DNA of 64,000 nucleotides from Klebsiella quasivariicola (lineage in GTDB: Bacteria; Pseudomonadota; Gammaproteobacteria; Enterobacterales; Enterobacteriaceae). The stretch spans positions 2,666,001 through 2,730,000 of the forward strand of contig NZ_CP022823.1 of assembly GCF_002269255.1 (NCBI RefSeq), in the 5' to 3' direction. This document shows, piece by piece, positions 35,926 to 45,374 of this stretch; position 1 is the stretch's first letter, and every line of letters starts with the position of its first letter. The notes under the pieces are model-generated. The model was not told the origin of the DNA. It searched no databases and was given only the letters and a program-made list of their open reading frames with translations. A program made the position numbers and the translations under genes.

Positions 35926-36663
35926 GTGACACGTAACCGATTACTGCTGGTTCAGACCGGCACGCCGCCGACGGCCATCCGCCAGGCGCATGGCGATCTG
36001 CCGCACTGGTTTCGCACGCTGCTGGCGCCGTGGCAGGCGCAGCTGACCGCGGTGCGGGTGTTTGAAGATGAACCGCTGCCGGCGCCGGATAACCAGACCG
36101 TGGCGATACTGACCGGTTCGTGGGCGATGGTCACCGATCGGCTGGCGTGGAGCGAACGGACCGCCGACTGGATCCGTCAGGCGGTGGCTATCGATATGCC
36201 GCTGTTCGGCGTTTGCTATGGTCATCAGCTGATGGCCCACGCGCTGGGCGGCGAGGTGGCGTATCATCCGGGCGGGCGGGAAAGCGGCAGCCAAACCATT
36301 TCTTTGTCGCCATGGGGTGTCGACGACCCGCTGCTGAGCGGTCTGCCGGCCTCGTTTCCCGCGCATTTGAGCCATTTGCAAACCGTGACCCGTTTGCCGG
36401 AGGGGGCTACCGTGCTGGCCGCATCCTCCCACGACCGCCACCAGATTGTGCGCTACGGACCGCACGCCGTCTCCACGCAGTTTCACCCGGAATTCACCGC
36501 GCCTGTTGCCCGCTCACTGATCCGCTACCGGGAGGCGGTGCTGCAGGCGGAGGGCATCGACCCGCAACGGTTACACGACGAGGTGCAGGAGAGCCCGCAG
36601 GCCGCGGCGATCCTTACGCGTTTTGTCAGCGCCTTTCTCACCCCGGATGCCCCCGGCCATTAA
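35926..36663 (+). CDS. Class I glutamine amidotransferase-like protein
   Basis: 245 aa starting with GTG. Triad: Cys in LFGVCYGHQLMAHALGG (about residue 98), His and Glu in STQFHPEF. The family covers GMP-synthase-like and gamma-glutamyl hydrolases (YfeJ/GuaA-GATase type); the acceptor is unknown. It ends 4 bases into the pqqF 3' end, convergent with the PQQ operon. Ribosome site (GGGGAAG) near. Confidence 0.85.
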   Translation: MTRNRLLLVQTGTPPTAIRQAHGDLPHWFRTLLAPWQAQLTAVRVFEDEPLPAPDNQTVAILTGSWAMVTDRLAWSERTADWIRQAVAIDMPLFGVCYGHQLMAHALGGEVAYHPGGRESGSQTISLSPWGVDDPLLSGLPASFPAHLSHLQTVTRLPEGATVLAASSHDRHQIVRYGPHAVSTQFHPEFTAPVARSLIRYREAVLQAEGIDPQRLHDEVQESPQAAAILTRFVSAFLTPDAPGH

Positions 36664-38945
36664 TTTCCACTGGTGAACAGCACCCGCCAGCGGCGACGGC
36701 GGCGAGTCATTTCGCGCCACAGGGCGGCCACCTCTGCAACGCGCAGCGCGTCAGCCGCCTGCGGCGTCACCACCGGTAAACCATATCTCTGGCGCAGGGC
36801 GTCCAGCGCCTGCTCCTCGGGGGCGATTCGGGCGCGGGCCTGGGCGGCCAGGCGCTGCTGTAGCGGTCTGAAGGTCGCCTCATCCATGGGGGCCAGCTGG
36901 CGCAGAAAGTCTTTACCACAGCGCAGCAATTCCCCGGCGCGGCGATCCGGGGACTGGAGCGCCATCAGCAGCCCGTCGCGATCGGCGACCCGCTGATAGC
37001 GGCAGCTCACCACATAGCCAATCTGCTGCTCCACCCGCAGGCGCTGGAAAAATAGCGGCTCACAATGCTGCGCCAGCAGCCGCAGGGCCGCCAGCGAGGC
37101 GCCATCCGGCAGCGGAATAAAGACCAGCAGCGCCGTATCGCCTCCCGGATAAACCAGACGTTCGACGCCGCGGCGGCAGGGGGCCGGAGCGGGCATCGGC
37201 GGATTAACCGGGGCGGTAATCAGGCTCAGCTGACGCGCTACCCACTGCGCATCTTCCGCGCTGCCGCCCACCAGGGCCGCCAGCCACCCTTCCTGGTGCG
37301 CTGACGTATCCAGCCGTTCGGGGAGCTGGGCCATGAGATGACGGATCGCAATACTCTCCGGCGGCGGGGTCAGCGGGGCAACCGGGAGCGCGAGCTGCCG
37401 TACGATGGCCTGCAGGATCGCCGCCGGGCGCTGGCCGGCAGCTGGCAGCTGCAGGATCAGCTGCCAGCTGCCGTCGAACAGATGCCACTCGCCGTGTCCC
37501 CCGGTGTGGCGCAGGGCGGCAAGCAGTGGGCGCAGCTGTTCCCCGCGCGCCAGCCCTTTGGCCGGCGTGGGCGAGCAGTAGAAGGGCGGTCGCAACACGA
37601 GCGTCGGCGGCTCTCCCGGTGACAGGAGGTGACACAGTGGCGCGGCTTCCGCCGGGCTTTCGGCCACGAGCTCGCCAGCGGCCTGCGGATAAAAAGCGAA
37701 TGCCAGCGCCGGGTCAGTGACCGGACGTGGCGACCAGCGGCTGAGCGGCAGGCTAAAGCCCTGGGTGGCAACAGGCTCCCCCGGGGAAACGGTCTGGCAG
37801 GTCAGGCTGACCGCGGGGGCGGCCAGCAGGGCGGCGCAAAAATCGGCGAACCCGGTGGGCGGCGCCCCGGGGGCAAAGCCGAATGCCCGCTGGCGCAGCT
37901 GATCGAAGGGCGACAGCGCCTGAAAACGGCGCCGGGACAGCTGATAGTAGTGTTGCTGCTGCTCAGGCGTCGTTTGCTGTAGCGCCTGCAGCCAGTGGGT
38001 TATCTGCCGGTCGACCTCTTCCGGCCGGTCGCTGGCGAAGACCAGCGCCAGCCAGCCGAGGTGCCGATCCTGATACAGCCAGTTCAGCGCCACATCCCCG
38101 GCCAGCCGGCGCTGGCGCAGGCCGGCCATCAGGCTGCCGGGGGCTTCATCCAGCAAAAACTCGCGCAGTAACGTGACGTTGTCACTTAAAGCGATCAGCG
38201 GGCAACGCCACAGCGCGGGCTGGCTGGAGACCGCCAGCTGCAGTGCAGTGAACTCGCCCAGGCGCAGCGGCGGCGCCGGCGGCGGAGCCTCGCCCGCGGC
38301 AAGCCCGGCGGCGAAACGGGCCGCCAGCTCGCCGAGCGCCTCCAGCGACTGCGGCCCCTGCAGCCAGAACTGCATTCGTCGGGCGACGTAATGGGTGCGG
38401 TGAAAATCGCGTAAGGCTGCCTGCAACGCAGGGAGATCGCCCGCCAGCGCGTCAGCGCTGCCTACCTGAAAGCGACGAAACGCCGCGGGCGCGATGACGG
38501 CGTGGCGCACGGCGGCCTCCCGGCGCGACGGCTCATGCTGCTGGATCAGGCGGTATTCGGCATCAATCACCGCCACTTCGCGCTGAATATCGTCCCTGAG
38601 CAGCCGCGGGGCCTGCAGCATCTCTCCCAGACGTGCCATGCCCTCCGCCAGGTCCCCGGCGGCGACCTCGAAGAAGAACGCGCTGCGGCGGGCCAGGGTG
38701 GTAGCGTTGACGCTCCCGCCCTGGCGCGGTACCCAGCCCATCAGTCGGTCATCATCCTGGTAGCGCTCACCGCCGTAAAACAGCAGGTGTTCCAGCAGGT
38801 GCGCCAGACCGGGAAAGTGCGACGGCTCGTGGTGGCTGCCGGCGGCGACCCGCGCCAGAGCCGCCGCGCGCACGGCCTGCGGCTGATGCACCAGGGTGGC
38901 CTGCAGGCCGCCCGGCAGGGTGATGGTGCGGGTCGCCAGGGTCAT
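36660..38945 (-). CDS. pqqF: PQQ biosynthesis M16 peptidase PqqF
   Basis: 761 aa. M16 (insulinase-type) metallopeptidase: inverted zinc motif HLLEH in LAHLLEHLLFYGGERYQ, and the downstream Glu in VAVIDAEYRL. PqqF is known in Klebsiella and is thought to trim the PqqA peptide. The start overlaps the pqqE stop (TAATG), giving translational coupling. Last gene of the operon. Confidence 0.95.
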   Translation of the reverse strand: MTLATRTITLPGGLQATLVHQPQAVRAAALARVAAGSHHEPSHFPGLAHLLEHLLFYGGERYQDDDRLMGWVPRQGGSVNATTLARRSAFFFEVAAGDLAEGMARLGEMLQAPRLLRDDIQREVAVIDAEYRLIQQHEPSRREAAVRHAVIAPAAFRRFQVGSADALAGDLPALQAALRDFHRTHYVARRMQFWLQGPQSLEALGELAARFAAGLAAGEAPPPAPPLRLGEFTALQLAVSSQPALWRCPLIALSDNVTLLREFLLDEAPGSLMAGLRQRRLAGDVALNWLYQDRHLGWLALVFASDRPEEVDRQITHWLQALQQTTPEQQQHYYQLSRRRFQALSPFDQLRQRAFGFAPGAPPTGFADFCAALLAAPAVSLTCQTVSPGEPVATQGFSLPLSRWSPRPVTDPALAFAFYPQAAGELVAESPAEAAPLCHLLSPGEPPTLVLRPPFYCSPTPAKGLARGEQLRPLLAALRHTGGHGEWHLFDGSWQLILQLPAAGQRPAAILQAIVRQLALPVAPLTPPPESIAIRHLMAQLPERLDTSAHQEGWLAALVGGSAEDAQWVARQLSLITAPVNPPMPAPAPCRRGVERLVYPGGDTALLVFIPLPDGASLAALRLLAQHCEPLFFQRLRVEQQIGYVVSCRYQRVADRDGLLMALQSPDRRAGELLRCGKDFLRQLAPMDEATFRPLQQRLAAQARARIAPEEQALDALRQRYGLPVVTPQAADALRVAEVAALWREMTRRRRRWRVLFTSGN

Positions 38946-40087
38946 TACAGGTTCCGGGTTTTGTAGATCAGCTGTGAGCGGGCCCGGTTGCGGAACTGCA
39001 GCTGGCTGACTTTGATGTCGCTGCAGGCCGCTTCGCGTCGGGCCTCAAGGATTTTGTGATGATGCGGGGATTTGCTGCACACCGGATCGGCGTTATCGGC
39101 GCTGCCGGTCAGCATAAAGGCCTGACAGCGGCAGCCGCCGAAGTCTTTCTCTTTTTCATCACAGGAGCGGCACGGCTCCGGCATCCAGTCATACCCGCGA
39201 TAACGGTTGAAGCCGAACGAGTCATACCAGATCGATTCCAGACTCTGCTCCAGCACCGACGGGAACGCCACCGGCAGCTGGCGCGCGCTGTGGCACGGCA
39301 GGGCGGTGCCTTCCGGGGTGACGCTGAGAAAAATCGATCCCCAGCCGCCCATGCAGCCTTTCGGCCGCTCCTCGTAATAGTCCGGGGTGACGAACAGCAG
39401 GTTGGTGAGGTTGCCGCTGGCGGCCATTTTCTGCCGGTAATCGGCGACCACCCGCTCGGCGCGGGCGATCTGTTCCCGGGTCGGCAGTAACCCCTCGCGA
39501 TTAAGAAACGCCCAGCCGTAGAACTGGCAGGTGGCCAGCTCGACGTCATCGGCCTCCAGCTCAATGCACAGCTCGATAATTTTATCGAGCTGGTCGATGT
39601 TATGCCGGTGGAGGACGAAGTTGAGCACCATTGGGTAGTCGCGCGCTTTCACCGCTCTGGCCATCGCCAGCTTCTGCTGGAAGGCTTTCTTGTTGCCGGC
39701 AAGAGCGGCGTTGAGCACCTCATCGCTGGCCTGGAAGCTAATCTGGATATGGTCCAGCCCGGCCTCGCTGAAGGCGTCGAGCTTGCTCTCGGTTAACCCA
39801 ATTCCCGAGGTGATCAGGTTGGTATAGAACCCGAGGTCGCGCGCGGCGCGGATCAGCTCCGGCAGATCTTTACGGGTCAGCGGCTCGCCGCCGGAAAAGC
39901 CCAGCTGTACGCTGCCCATCGCCCGCGCCTGGCGAAAGACCTCGATCCATTGTTCGGTGGTCAGCTCCTTATCCTGCCGGGCGAAGTCCAGCGGATTGGA
40001 ACAGTAGGGACACTGCAGCGGGCAGCGGTAGGTCAGCTCCGCCAGCAGCCACAGCGGCGGATTGACGGCGGGTTTATTCTGGCTCAC
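38945..40087 (-). CDS. pqqE: PQQ biosynthesis radical SAM enzyme PqqE
   Basis: 380 aa, starting at a GTG that overlaps the pqqD stop. Radical SAM cluster motif CPLQCPYCSNP (CxxxCxxC, near residue 20), SAM-binding FSGGEPLTRKDLP, and C-terminal auxiliary-cluster cysteines (KGCMGGWGS, EPCRSCDEKEKDFGGCRC). It links Glu and Tyr of PqqA by a C-C bond. Residue count matches the Klebsiella enzyme; the long open frame upstream is spurious. Confidence 0.96.
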   Translation of the reverse strand: MSQNKPAVNPPLWLLAELTYRCPLQCPYCSNPLDFARQDKELTTEQWIEVFRQARAMGSVQLGFSGGEPLTRKDLPELIRAARDLGFYTNLITSGIGLTESKLDAFSEAGLDHIQISFQASDEVLNAALAGNKKAFQQKLAMARAVKARDYPMVLNFVLHRHNIDQLDKIIELCIELEADDVELATCQFYGWAFLNREGLLPTREQIARAERVVADYRQKMAASGNLTNLLFVTPDYYEERPKGCMGGWGSIFLSVTPEGTALPCHSARQLPVAFPSVLEQSLESIWYDSFGFNRYRGYDWMPEPCRSCDEKEKDFGGCRCQAFMLTGSADNADPVCSKSPHHHKILEARREAACSDIKVSQLQFRNRARSQLIYKTRNL

Positions 40088-40352
40088 GGCAGGTGATCCA
40101 CTTCTGTTGACAGGCGATCTGCAGGAACTCGACGACGTCGTCATCGACGCCGCCGGCTTCCGGGAAACGTTCGTTAAGCATGGCGATAATCGCCGCGACG
40201 TCGCGCCGGCCATCGACCAGCTCGAGGATCGCCGCGGCGGTCTCATTGAGTTTGGCCATTCCCTCCGGATAGAGGATCACATGGCTCTCCTGGGCAGCTT
40301 CCCACTGCAGGCGGTAGCCGCGACGAAAGGCGACGATGGAGGTTTTTTGCAT
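40074..40352 (-). CDS. pqqD: PQQ peptide chaperone PqqD
   Basis: 92 aa. Small winged-helix peptide chaperone (RiPP recognition element) with ESHVILYPEGMAKLNETAAA and ILELVDGRRDVAAI. It delivers PqqA to PqqE. It lies 2 bases after pqqC; the end overlaps the pqqE start. The longer upstream open frame lacks a ribosome site. Confidence 0.93.
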   Translation of the reverse strand: MQKTSIVAFRRGYRLQWEAAQESHVILYPEGMAKLNETAAAILELVDGRRDVAAIIAMLNERFPEAGGVDDDVVEFLQIACQQKWITCREPE

Positions 40353-40354
40353 GG

Positions 40355-41110
40355 TTACACCAGTCGGGTCGTGTGCCAGGCCGCCTTGTCGGTGACCGTA
40401 TGATAGGGCGGGCGCTGCAGAGCGTAGGCCATGGTCATGGCATCGAGCATCGACCACAGAATGTCGAGCTTAAACTGCAGGATCTCCAGCATCCGGTTCT
40501 GTTTTTCCGCGCTGTCGCAGTAGGTCTTCGCCAGCGCCAGACCATGCTCAACGTCGCGGTTGGCCTGGCTCAGACGACTGCGGAAGTAAAAATAGCCTTC
40601 CTCTTTGATCCACGGATAGTGCTGCGGCCAGCTGTCGAGGCGCGACTGATGGATCTGCGGGGCGAACAGCTCGGTCAGGGAGCTGCAGGCCGCCTCCTGC
40701 CAGCAGGCGCGACGGGCGAAGTTAAGATAGGCATCCACCGCGAAGCGCACGCCGGGCAGCACGTGGCGCTCGCTGAGCAGATCGTCGCGGCTCAGCCCGA
40801 CCGCTTCCCCCAGCCGCAGCCAGGCTTCAATCCCGCCATCCTCGCCGTGGCTGCCATCGTGGTCGAGGATCCGCTGCACCCATTTACGCCGGGTCTGTGC
40901 ATCCGGGCAGTTGGCCATAATCGCCGCGTCTTTCAGCGGGATGGTGGTCTGGTAATAAAACCGGTTCGCCACCCAGCCCTGAATTTGCTCGCGGGTCGCG
41001 TCGCCGTTGTGCATGGCGATGTGGTACGGGTGGTGAATATGGTAGAAGGCGCCTTTGGCCCGCAGGGCCTCTTCAAAGGCCTGCGGCGACAGCGTGTCGG
41101 TGATCAGCAT
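40355..41110 (-). CDS. pqqC: PQQ synthase PqqC
   Basis: 251 aa. Cofactor-free oxidase for the last ring closure and eight-electron oxidation to PQQ. TenA/PqqC fold; family motifs HHPYHIAMHNGDATREQIQG, WVQRILDHDGSHGEDGGIEA (active His) and HYPWIKEEGYFYFRSRLSQA. The start overlaps the pqqB stop by a few bases. Confidence 0.96.
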   Translation of the reverse strand: MLITDTLSPQAFEEALRAKGAFYHIHHPYHIAMHNGDATREQIQGWVANRFYYQTTIPLKDAAIMANCPDAQTRRKWVQRILDHDGSHGEDGGIEAWLRLGEAVGLSRDDLLSERHVLPGVRFAVDAYLNFARRACWQEAACSSLTELFAPQIHQSRLDSWPQHYPWIKEEGYFYFRSRLSQANRDVEHGLALAKTYCDSAEKQNRMLEILQFKLDILWSMLDAMTMAYALQRPPYHTVTDKAAWHTTRLV

Positions 41111-42030
41111 GCGGTATCCTGAAGGGTGATTGCCATCCCGTCCCAGCTCACTTCAATCCCCTGTTGCGTCAGCGCCTGGCGCTGGGGAGACTGCTCGTTA
41201 AGGATCGGGTTGGTGTTATTAATATGAATGAGAATTTTGCGTTTTGCCGGCAGGGAGGCCAGCAGGGCCATCATCCCGTGCTCATCGCCGAGCGCCAGGT
41301 GGCCCATATCGCGGCCGGTATTGCGCCCGACGCCGGCGGCCTGCAGTTCGTCATCCTGCCAGACGGTGCCATCGATCAGCAGACAGTCCGCTTTTTGCAG
41401 CCACGGCAGAAGGGCTTCATCCGGCTCACCCAGCCCCGGCGCATAGAACAGCGTCTGGCCGTTGCGGCGGTTTTCGATAAACAGCGCTACGTTATGGCCC
41501 GGCAGCGGCCGGTCGCGATACGGCGAATAGGGCGGCGCGTTGCTGGCGATAGGCACCGCGGTAAACTGCAAATCAGGACAGGCGTCAACGGTAAAAGGCT
41601 GCTGCGGGGCGATGGGGTGATGCACCAGGCCGCCGTTCCAGTGTCGCAGCATGGTAAACACCGGGAAGCCAGTGGAGAGATCCTCATGAACTTCCGGCGT
41701 GCACCACACCTGGTGCGGGCAGCCCTCGCGCAGGCTCAGCAATCCGGTGGTGTGGTCGATCTGGCTGTCGGTGAGAATAATGCCGCCGATATGCGTCCCG
41801 CGCAGCACGCCGGGGTTATTTAACTCGGGGGTATGAGCAATCTGCTGGCTGATATCCGGCGAGGCGTTGCACAGTACCCACTCTTTGCCGTTATCGCTGA
41901 CGATGATCGACGACTGGGTGCGGGCGGTGGCCTGAATGGTGCCGTTGCGCAGGCCCTGACAGTTGGCGCAGTTGCAGTTCCATTGTGGGAAACCGCCGCC
42001 AGCGGCGGAGCCGAGGACTTTAATGAACAT
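41104..42030 (-). CDS. pqqB: PqqB, MBL-fold hydroxylase of PQQ synthesis
   Basis: 308 aa. N-terminal cysteine-rich segment (GFPQWNCNCANCQGLRNG) and an MBL fold with DSQIDHTTGLLSLREG in place of the HxHxDH site, as in PqqB. PqqB oxygenates the crosslinked intermediate. It lies 54 bases after pqqA. Confidence 0.95.
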   Translation of the reverse strand: MFIKVLGSAAGGGFPQWNCNCANCQGLRNGTIQATARTQSSIIVSDNGKEWVLCNASPDISQQIAHTPELNNPGVLRGTHIGGIILTDSQIDHTTGLLSLREGCPHQVWCTPEVHEDLSTGFPVFTMLRHWNGGLVHHPIAPQQPFTVDACPDLQFTAVPIASNAPPYSPYRDRPLPGHNVALFIENRRNGQTLFYAPGLGEPDEALLPWLQKADCLLIDGTVWQDDELQAAGVGRNTGRDMGHLALGDEHGMMALLASLPAKRKILIHINNTNPILNEQSPQRQALTQQGIEVSWDGMAITLQDTAC

Positions 42031-42084
42031 GAAGACGGACCGGGTAATGAATGAAGGTGCCCGCGCGAACGGCGGGCGGGGCGA

Positions 42085-42156
42085 TTAGCGGTTAGAAATG
42101 TACAGCGTCACTTCCAGACCGAGACGTAAATCGATAAAAGCAGGTTTCTTCCACAT
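42085..42156 (-). CDS. pqqA: PQQ precursor peptide PqqA
   Basis: 23-aa ribosomal precursor (MWKKPAFIDLRLGLEVTLY then ISNR). Glu15 and Tyr19 in the E-x-x-x-Y motif become the PQQ skeleton. Perfect ribosome site (AGGAGGA) 7 bases before the ATG. First gene of the leftward pqqABCDEF operon. Confidence 0.97.
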   Translation of the reverse strand: MWKKPAFIDLRLGLEVTLYISNR

Positions 42157-42297
42157 GTTTTGTTCCTCCTAAAAATGAGACAGGCCTCACGAATCATAGT
42201 CGATCTGTGACGGCCGCCGCATATTGCGCTTCACCGGGAGAGAGATCAACCCGGAATATGTAAGGAATTAACTTTATGTTTACAATATAACCTATTG

Positions 42298-43311
42298 TTA
42301 CCAAACATTTTTTAATACCCGCAGCCAGTTGCTCCACCGCAGCTTATCCAGCACCAATTGATCATAGCCATTGTCCCGCAAGGCATTGATAAGCCGCGGT
42401 AAGCCGGCCACATCGCCCAGCTCGTCCGGCAGGGTGATGCCGTCGAAATCCGAGCCGAGAGCCACATGATCCTCACCCATTATGTTAATAAGATAGTCGA
42501 TATGCCGGACAATGGTGGTTAAGGGTGTGTCGCTGTCGCGCCGGCCGTCGGCGCGCAGGAAGGCATTGCCGAAATTGACGCCCACCACGCCGCCGCTGTC
42601 GCGGATCGCCCGCAGTTGCCGGTCGGTAAGATTGCGCGGCTGCGGGCACAGGGCGTGGGCATTGGAGTGGGTGGCCACCAGCGGGGCGGTGGAGTGGCGG
42701 GCGGTATCCCAAAAAGCCTGCTCGTTCATATGCGAAACATCGATCTGCATCTTCAGGGCGTTGGCCTGAGTGATGAGCGCAATGCCCTCGCGGGTAAGAC
42801 CCGGGCCGCTGTCCGGGCTGCCGGGAAAGGCGCCGGTGACCCCGCAGCCGAAGCGATTGGCGATGTTCCAGAACGGACCGATGCTGCGCACCCCGGCGCG
42901 ATAAAAGGCCTGCAGATCGTCGCCTTGCGCGTCGAACCCGCCAGCGCCTTCGATGTGCGCCACCATCGCCAGCGCGTTATCCTGCCGACAGCGTTCAATA
43001 TCCGCCGCGCTCAGGCACAGCCGCGCGCGGTCGGTATCGTGGGCGCAAATCGCCTTGAGAATAGCCAGCTGCTGCCAGAGGATCGCCAGCGGTTCCCACG
43101 CCTGACTGGCGTACTGTGGCGCCACGCGGGCAATATACTCCTGCGGCGGCACAAAGAGGGCGAACAGGCCGCCGGCCAGCCCGCCCTGGCGGATACGCGG
43201 AAAGTCGAGATGGCCGTTTTCTATCCCGGTAAAGAAGGCGCTCACCGGATCCTCACGATGGTGAAGCCAGAGATTCAGCAGCAGGTCATTGTGACCATCA
43301 AAAATCGCCAT
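42298..43311 (-). CDS. M19 membrane dipeptidase-like protein
   Basis: 337 aa. Renal-dipeptidase (M19) family. Metal ligands in FDGHNDLLL (HxD), Glu region in MVAHIEGAGGFDA, VDVSH-type His in MQIDVSHMNEQAFWDTA and His in ATHSNAHALC; also ALGSDFDGI. No signal peptide, so probably cytoplasmic. It lies 141 bases upstream of pqqA on the same strand, and might recycle PqqA fragments. The start is the ATG after CAGGA; upstream open frame is spurious. Confidence 0.87.
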   Translation of the reverse strand: MAIFDGHNDLLLNLWLHHREDPVSAFFTGIENGHLDFPRIRQGGLAGGLFALFVPPQEYIARVAPQYASQAWEPLAILWQQLAILKAICAHDTDRARLCLSAADIERCRQDNALAMVAHIEGAGGFDAQGDDLQAFYRAGVRSIGPFWNIANRFGCGVTGAFPGSPDSGPGLTREGIALITQANALKMQIDVSHMNEQAFWDTARHSTAPLVATHSNAHALCPQPRNLTDRQLRAIRDSGGVVGVNFGNAFLRADGRRDSDTPLTTIVRHIDYLINIMGEDHVALGSDFDGITLPDELGDVAGLPRLINALRDNGYDQLVLDKLRWSNWLRVLKNVW

Positions 43312-43554
43312 AGCGGGTTCCTGCGTTCTTAAGTGGTGAAAAATGCCTGCCACGGTAACGGATTTATCTCCCGGGGCAAGCATAAATTCACATGCCCGCA
43401 ACAATTGCCAACCTCGACTTTGTATCACACTGTATCTCGCGGCGCAGCGCTGACATTAAGAGATAAAAATGGCCCCGGTCGGGCACATGGCGGATACAAA
43501 TTTCCGTTTTACTGGTCACGTACTCTCTTGATGACGATAAAAGGTGAGAAAACG

Positions 43555-44547
43555 ATGAACAGATTATCCCTGATCCGGTTTACCAGCGCCGCGGCGCTGG
43601 GGTTATCCACCCTGTGGTCCGCCGCCGTTTGCGCCGCTGAAGATGCGGGGGCGTTCGACAAGATCCACCAGATCCGCGCCGGCGACCTGAATATGGGCTA
43701 TGTGGATATCGGCCCGCGCGACGGCCAGCCGGTGATCCTGCTGCACGGCTGGCCCTACGATATTCAGAGCTATGCCCAGGTGGCGCCGGCTTTAGCGCAG
43801 AAGGGTTACCGGGTCATTGTTCCGTATCTGCGCGGCTACGGCACGACCCGTTTCCTCTCCGCCAGCACGCCGCGTAACGGTCAGCCGTCGGCGATGGCGG
43901 CCGATATTGTCCATCTGATGGACGCCCTGAACATCAGGCAGGCGGATCTGGCCGGCTTTGACTGGGGCGCGCGCACGGCGGATATCGTCGCCGCGCTGTG
44001 GCCGCAGCGGGTGAAATCCCTGGTCTCGGTGAGCGGGTATCTGATCAGCAGTCAGCAGATTGGCGAAAAACCGCTGCCGCCGCAGGCGGAGCTGTCGTGG
44101 TGGTATCAGTTCTATTTTGCCACCCCGCGCGGCGAAGCCGGTTACCGGCAGAACACCCACGACTTTGCGAAATTTATCTGGCATCAGGCGTCGCCGCAGT
44201 GGCAATTCAGCGATGCGACCTTTGCCAAAACCGCCCGGGCGCTGGATAACCCGGACCACGTGGCGATCACCATCAGCAACTACCGCTGGCGCCTGGGGCT
44301 GGAGAAGGGGGAAGCGAAGTATGCCGGCTATGAACAACGGCTGGCGGCGCTGCCGCCGATAACCGTGCCCACCATCACCCTTGAAGGGGCGAATAACGGC
44401 GCGCCGCATCCGGCTCCCGCCAGCTATCGGGCTAAATTTACCGGGAAATACGAACACCGGGATCTGCAGGGGGCGGTGGGCCATAATCCGCCGCAGGAGG
44501 ACCCGGCAGACTTTGTCCAGGCGGTGGTGGACGCCGACCGTTTGTAA
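43555..44547 (+). CDS. Secreted epoxide-hydrolase-like alpha/beta hydrolase
   Basis: 330 aa. Signal peptide (MNRLSLIRFTSAAALGLSTL..., cleaved near AVCAA). Alpha/beta-hydrolase of the epoxide hydrolase/haloalkane dehalogenase type: HGWP oxyanion loop (LLHGWPYDI), nucleophile Asp in AGFDWGARTADIVAALWP, and His in LQGAVGHNPPQEDP. An Asp nucleophile distinguishes it from esterases. The start follows AAGGTGAG. Divergent from the dipeptidase, upstream of a two-component system. Confidence 0.85.
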   Translation: MNRLSLIRFTSAAALGLSTLWSAAVCAAEDAGAFDKIHQIRAGDLNMGYVDIGPRDGQPVILLHGWPYDIQSYAQVAPALAQKGYRVIVPYLRGYGTTRFLSASTPRNGQPSAMAADIVHLMDALNIRQADLAGFDWGARTADIVAALWPQRVKSLVSVSGYLISSQQIGEKPLPPQAELSWWYQFYFATPRGEAGYRQNTHDFAKFIWHQASPQWQFSDATFAKTARALDNPDHVAITISNYRWRLGLEKGEAKYAGYEQRLAALPPITVPTITLEGANNGAPHPAPASYRAKFTGKYEHRDLQGAVGHNPPQEDPADFVQAVVDADRL

Positions 44548-44555
44548 TCCGCGCC

Positions 44556-44587
44556 TTGCCGGCGGCGCGACGTTGCGCTTCCGGCAA
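44556..44587. repeat. REP-like palindrome
   Basis: TTGCCGG / CCGGCAA arms with a CGGCG...GCGCTT centre, resembling the REP unit at 48058. It lies 8 bases after the hydrolase stop. Confidence 0.45.
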
Positions 44588-44633
44588 CACGGCTTATGCT
44601 TGTGAAGAGTTAATTTTGCCGCAGGAGCAGCCT

Positions 44634-45374
44634 TTGGCGCGTATTGACCACATCCTGGTCGTCGATGACGACCGCGATATTCGGGAACTGATTGTCGACT
44701 ATCTGGAAAAATCGGGATATCGCGCCAGCGGCGCGGCGAACGGCAAAGCCATGTGGTCGGTGCTCAAAAATCATCAAATTGACCTGATTGTGCTGGATAT
44801 CATGATGCCGGGCGAGGACGGCTTAACGCTCTGCCGCCAGCTGCGCGCCAACCCGCAGCAGGATATTCCGGTGCTGATGCTCACCGCCCGCACCGACGAC
44901 AGTGACCGGATCCTCGGCCTGGAAATGGGGGCTGACGATTATCTGATTAAACCCTTTGTGGCCCGCGAACTGCTGGCGCGCATCAAAGCCATTTTACGCC
45001 GCACCCGGGCGCTGCCGCCCAATCTGCAGATCACCGAGGCGGGCAGACTGATCGCCTTTGGCGACTGGCTGCTCGACACTGCCGCCCGCCACCTGCTGGA
45101 TGACAGCGGCGCCATCGTCGCCCTCAGCGGGGCGGAGTATCGGCTGCTGCGGGTGTTTCTCGACCACCCCCAGCGGGTGCTGAACCGCGATCAGCTGCTG
45201 AATCTGACCCAGGGACGCGACGCGGAACTGTTTGAACGGTCGATTGACCTGCTGGTGAGCCGACTGCGTCAGCGCCTGCGGGAGGATGCCCGCGAGCCGG
45301 CCTACATTAAGACGGTGCGTAGCGAAGGCTATGTGCTGTCGGTGCCGGTCTCCATCCGCGAGAGGCATGAATGA
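44634..45374 (+). CDS. OmpR-family response regulator
   Basis: 246 aa. Receiver domain (residues about 5-118) with phospho-Asp in LIVLDIMMPGEDG, the DD pair in ILVVDDDRD and the Lys in YLIKPF; winged-helix DNA-binding domain from residue about 145 (SGAEYRLLRVFLDHPQRVLN, LVSRLRQRLRED). The start is a TTG with GCAGGAG 6 bases upstream; upstream TTG and ATG codons remain possible. The stop overlaps the kinase start (ATGA), so they form one operon. Confidence 0.9.
   Translation: MARIDHILVVDDDRDIRELIVDYLEKSGYRASGAANGKAMWSVLKNHQIDLIVLDIMMPGEDGLTLCRQLRANPQQDIPVLMLTARTDDSDRILGLEMGADDYLIKPFVARELLARIKAILRRTRALPPNLQITEAGRLIAFGDWLLDTAARHLLDDSGAIVALSGAEYRLLRVFLDHPQRVLNRDQLLNLTQGRDAELFERSIDLLVSRLRQRLREDAREPAYIKTVRSEGYVLSVPVSIRERHE

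Noticed and set aside
41104..42030. PqqB considered as another MBL-fold protein with a broken site
   Set aside because: The altered motif is normal for the PqqB family, so it is not an anomaly here.
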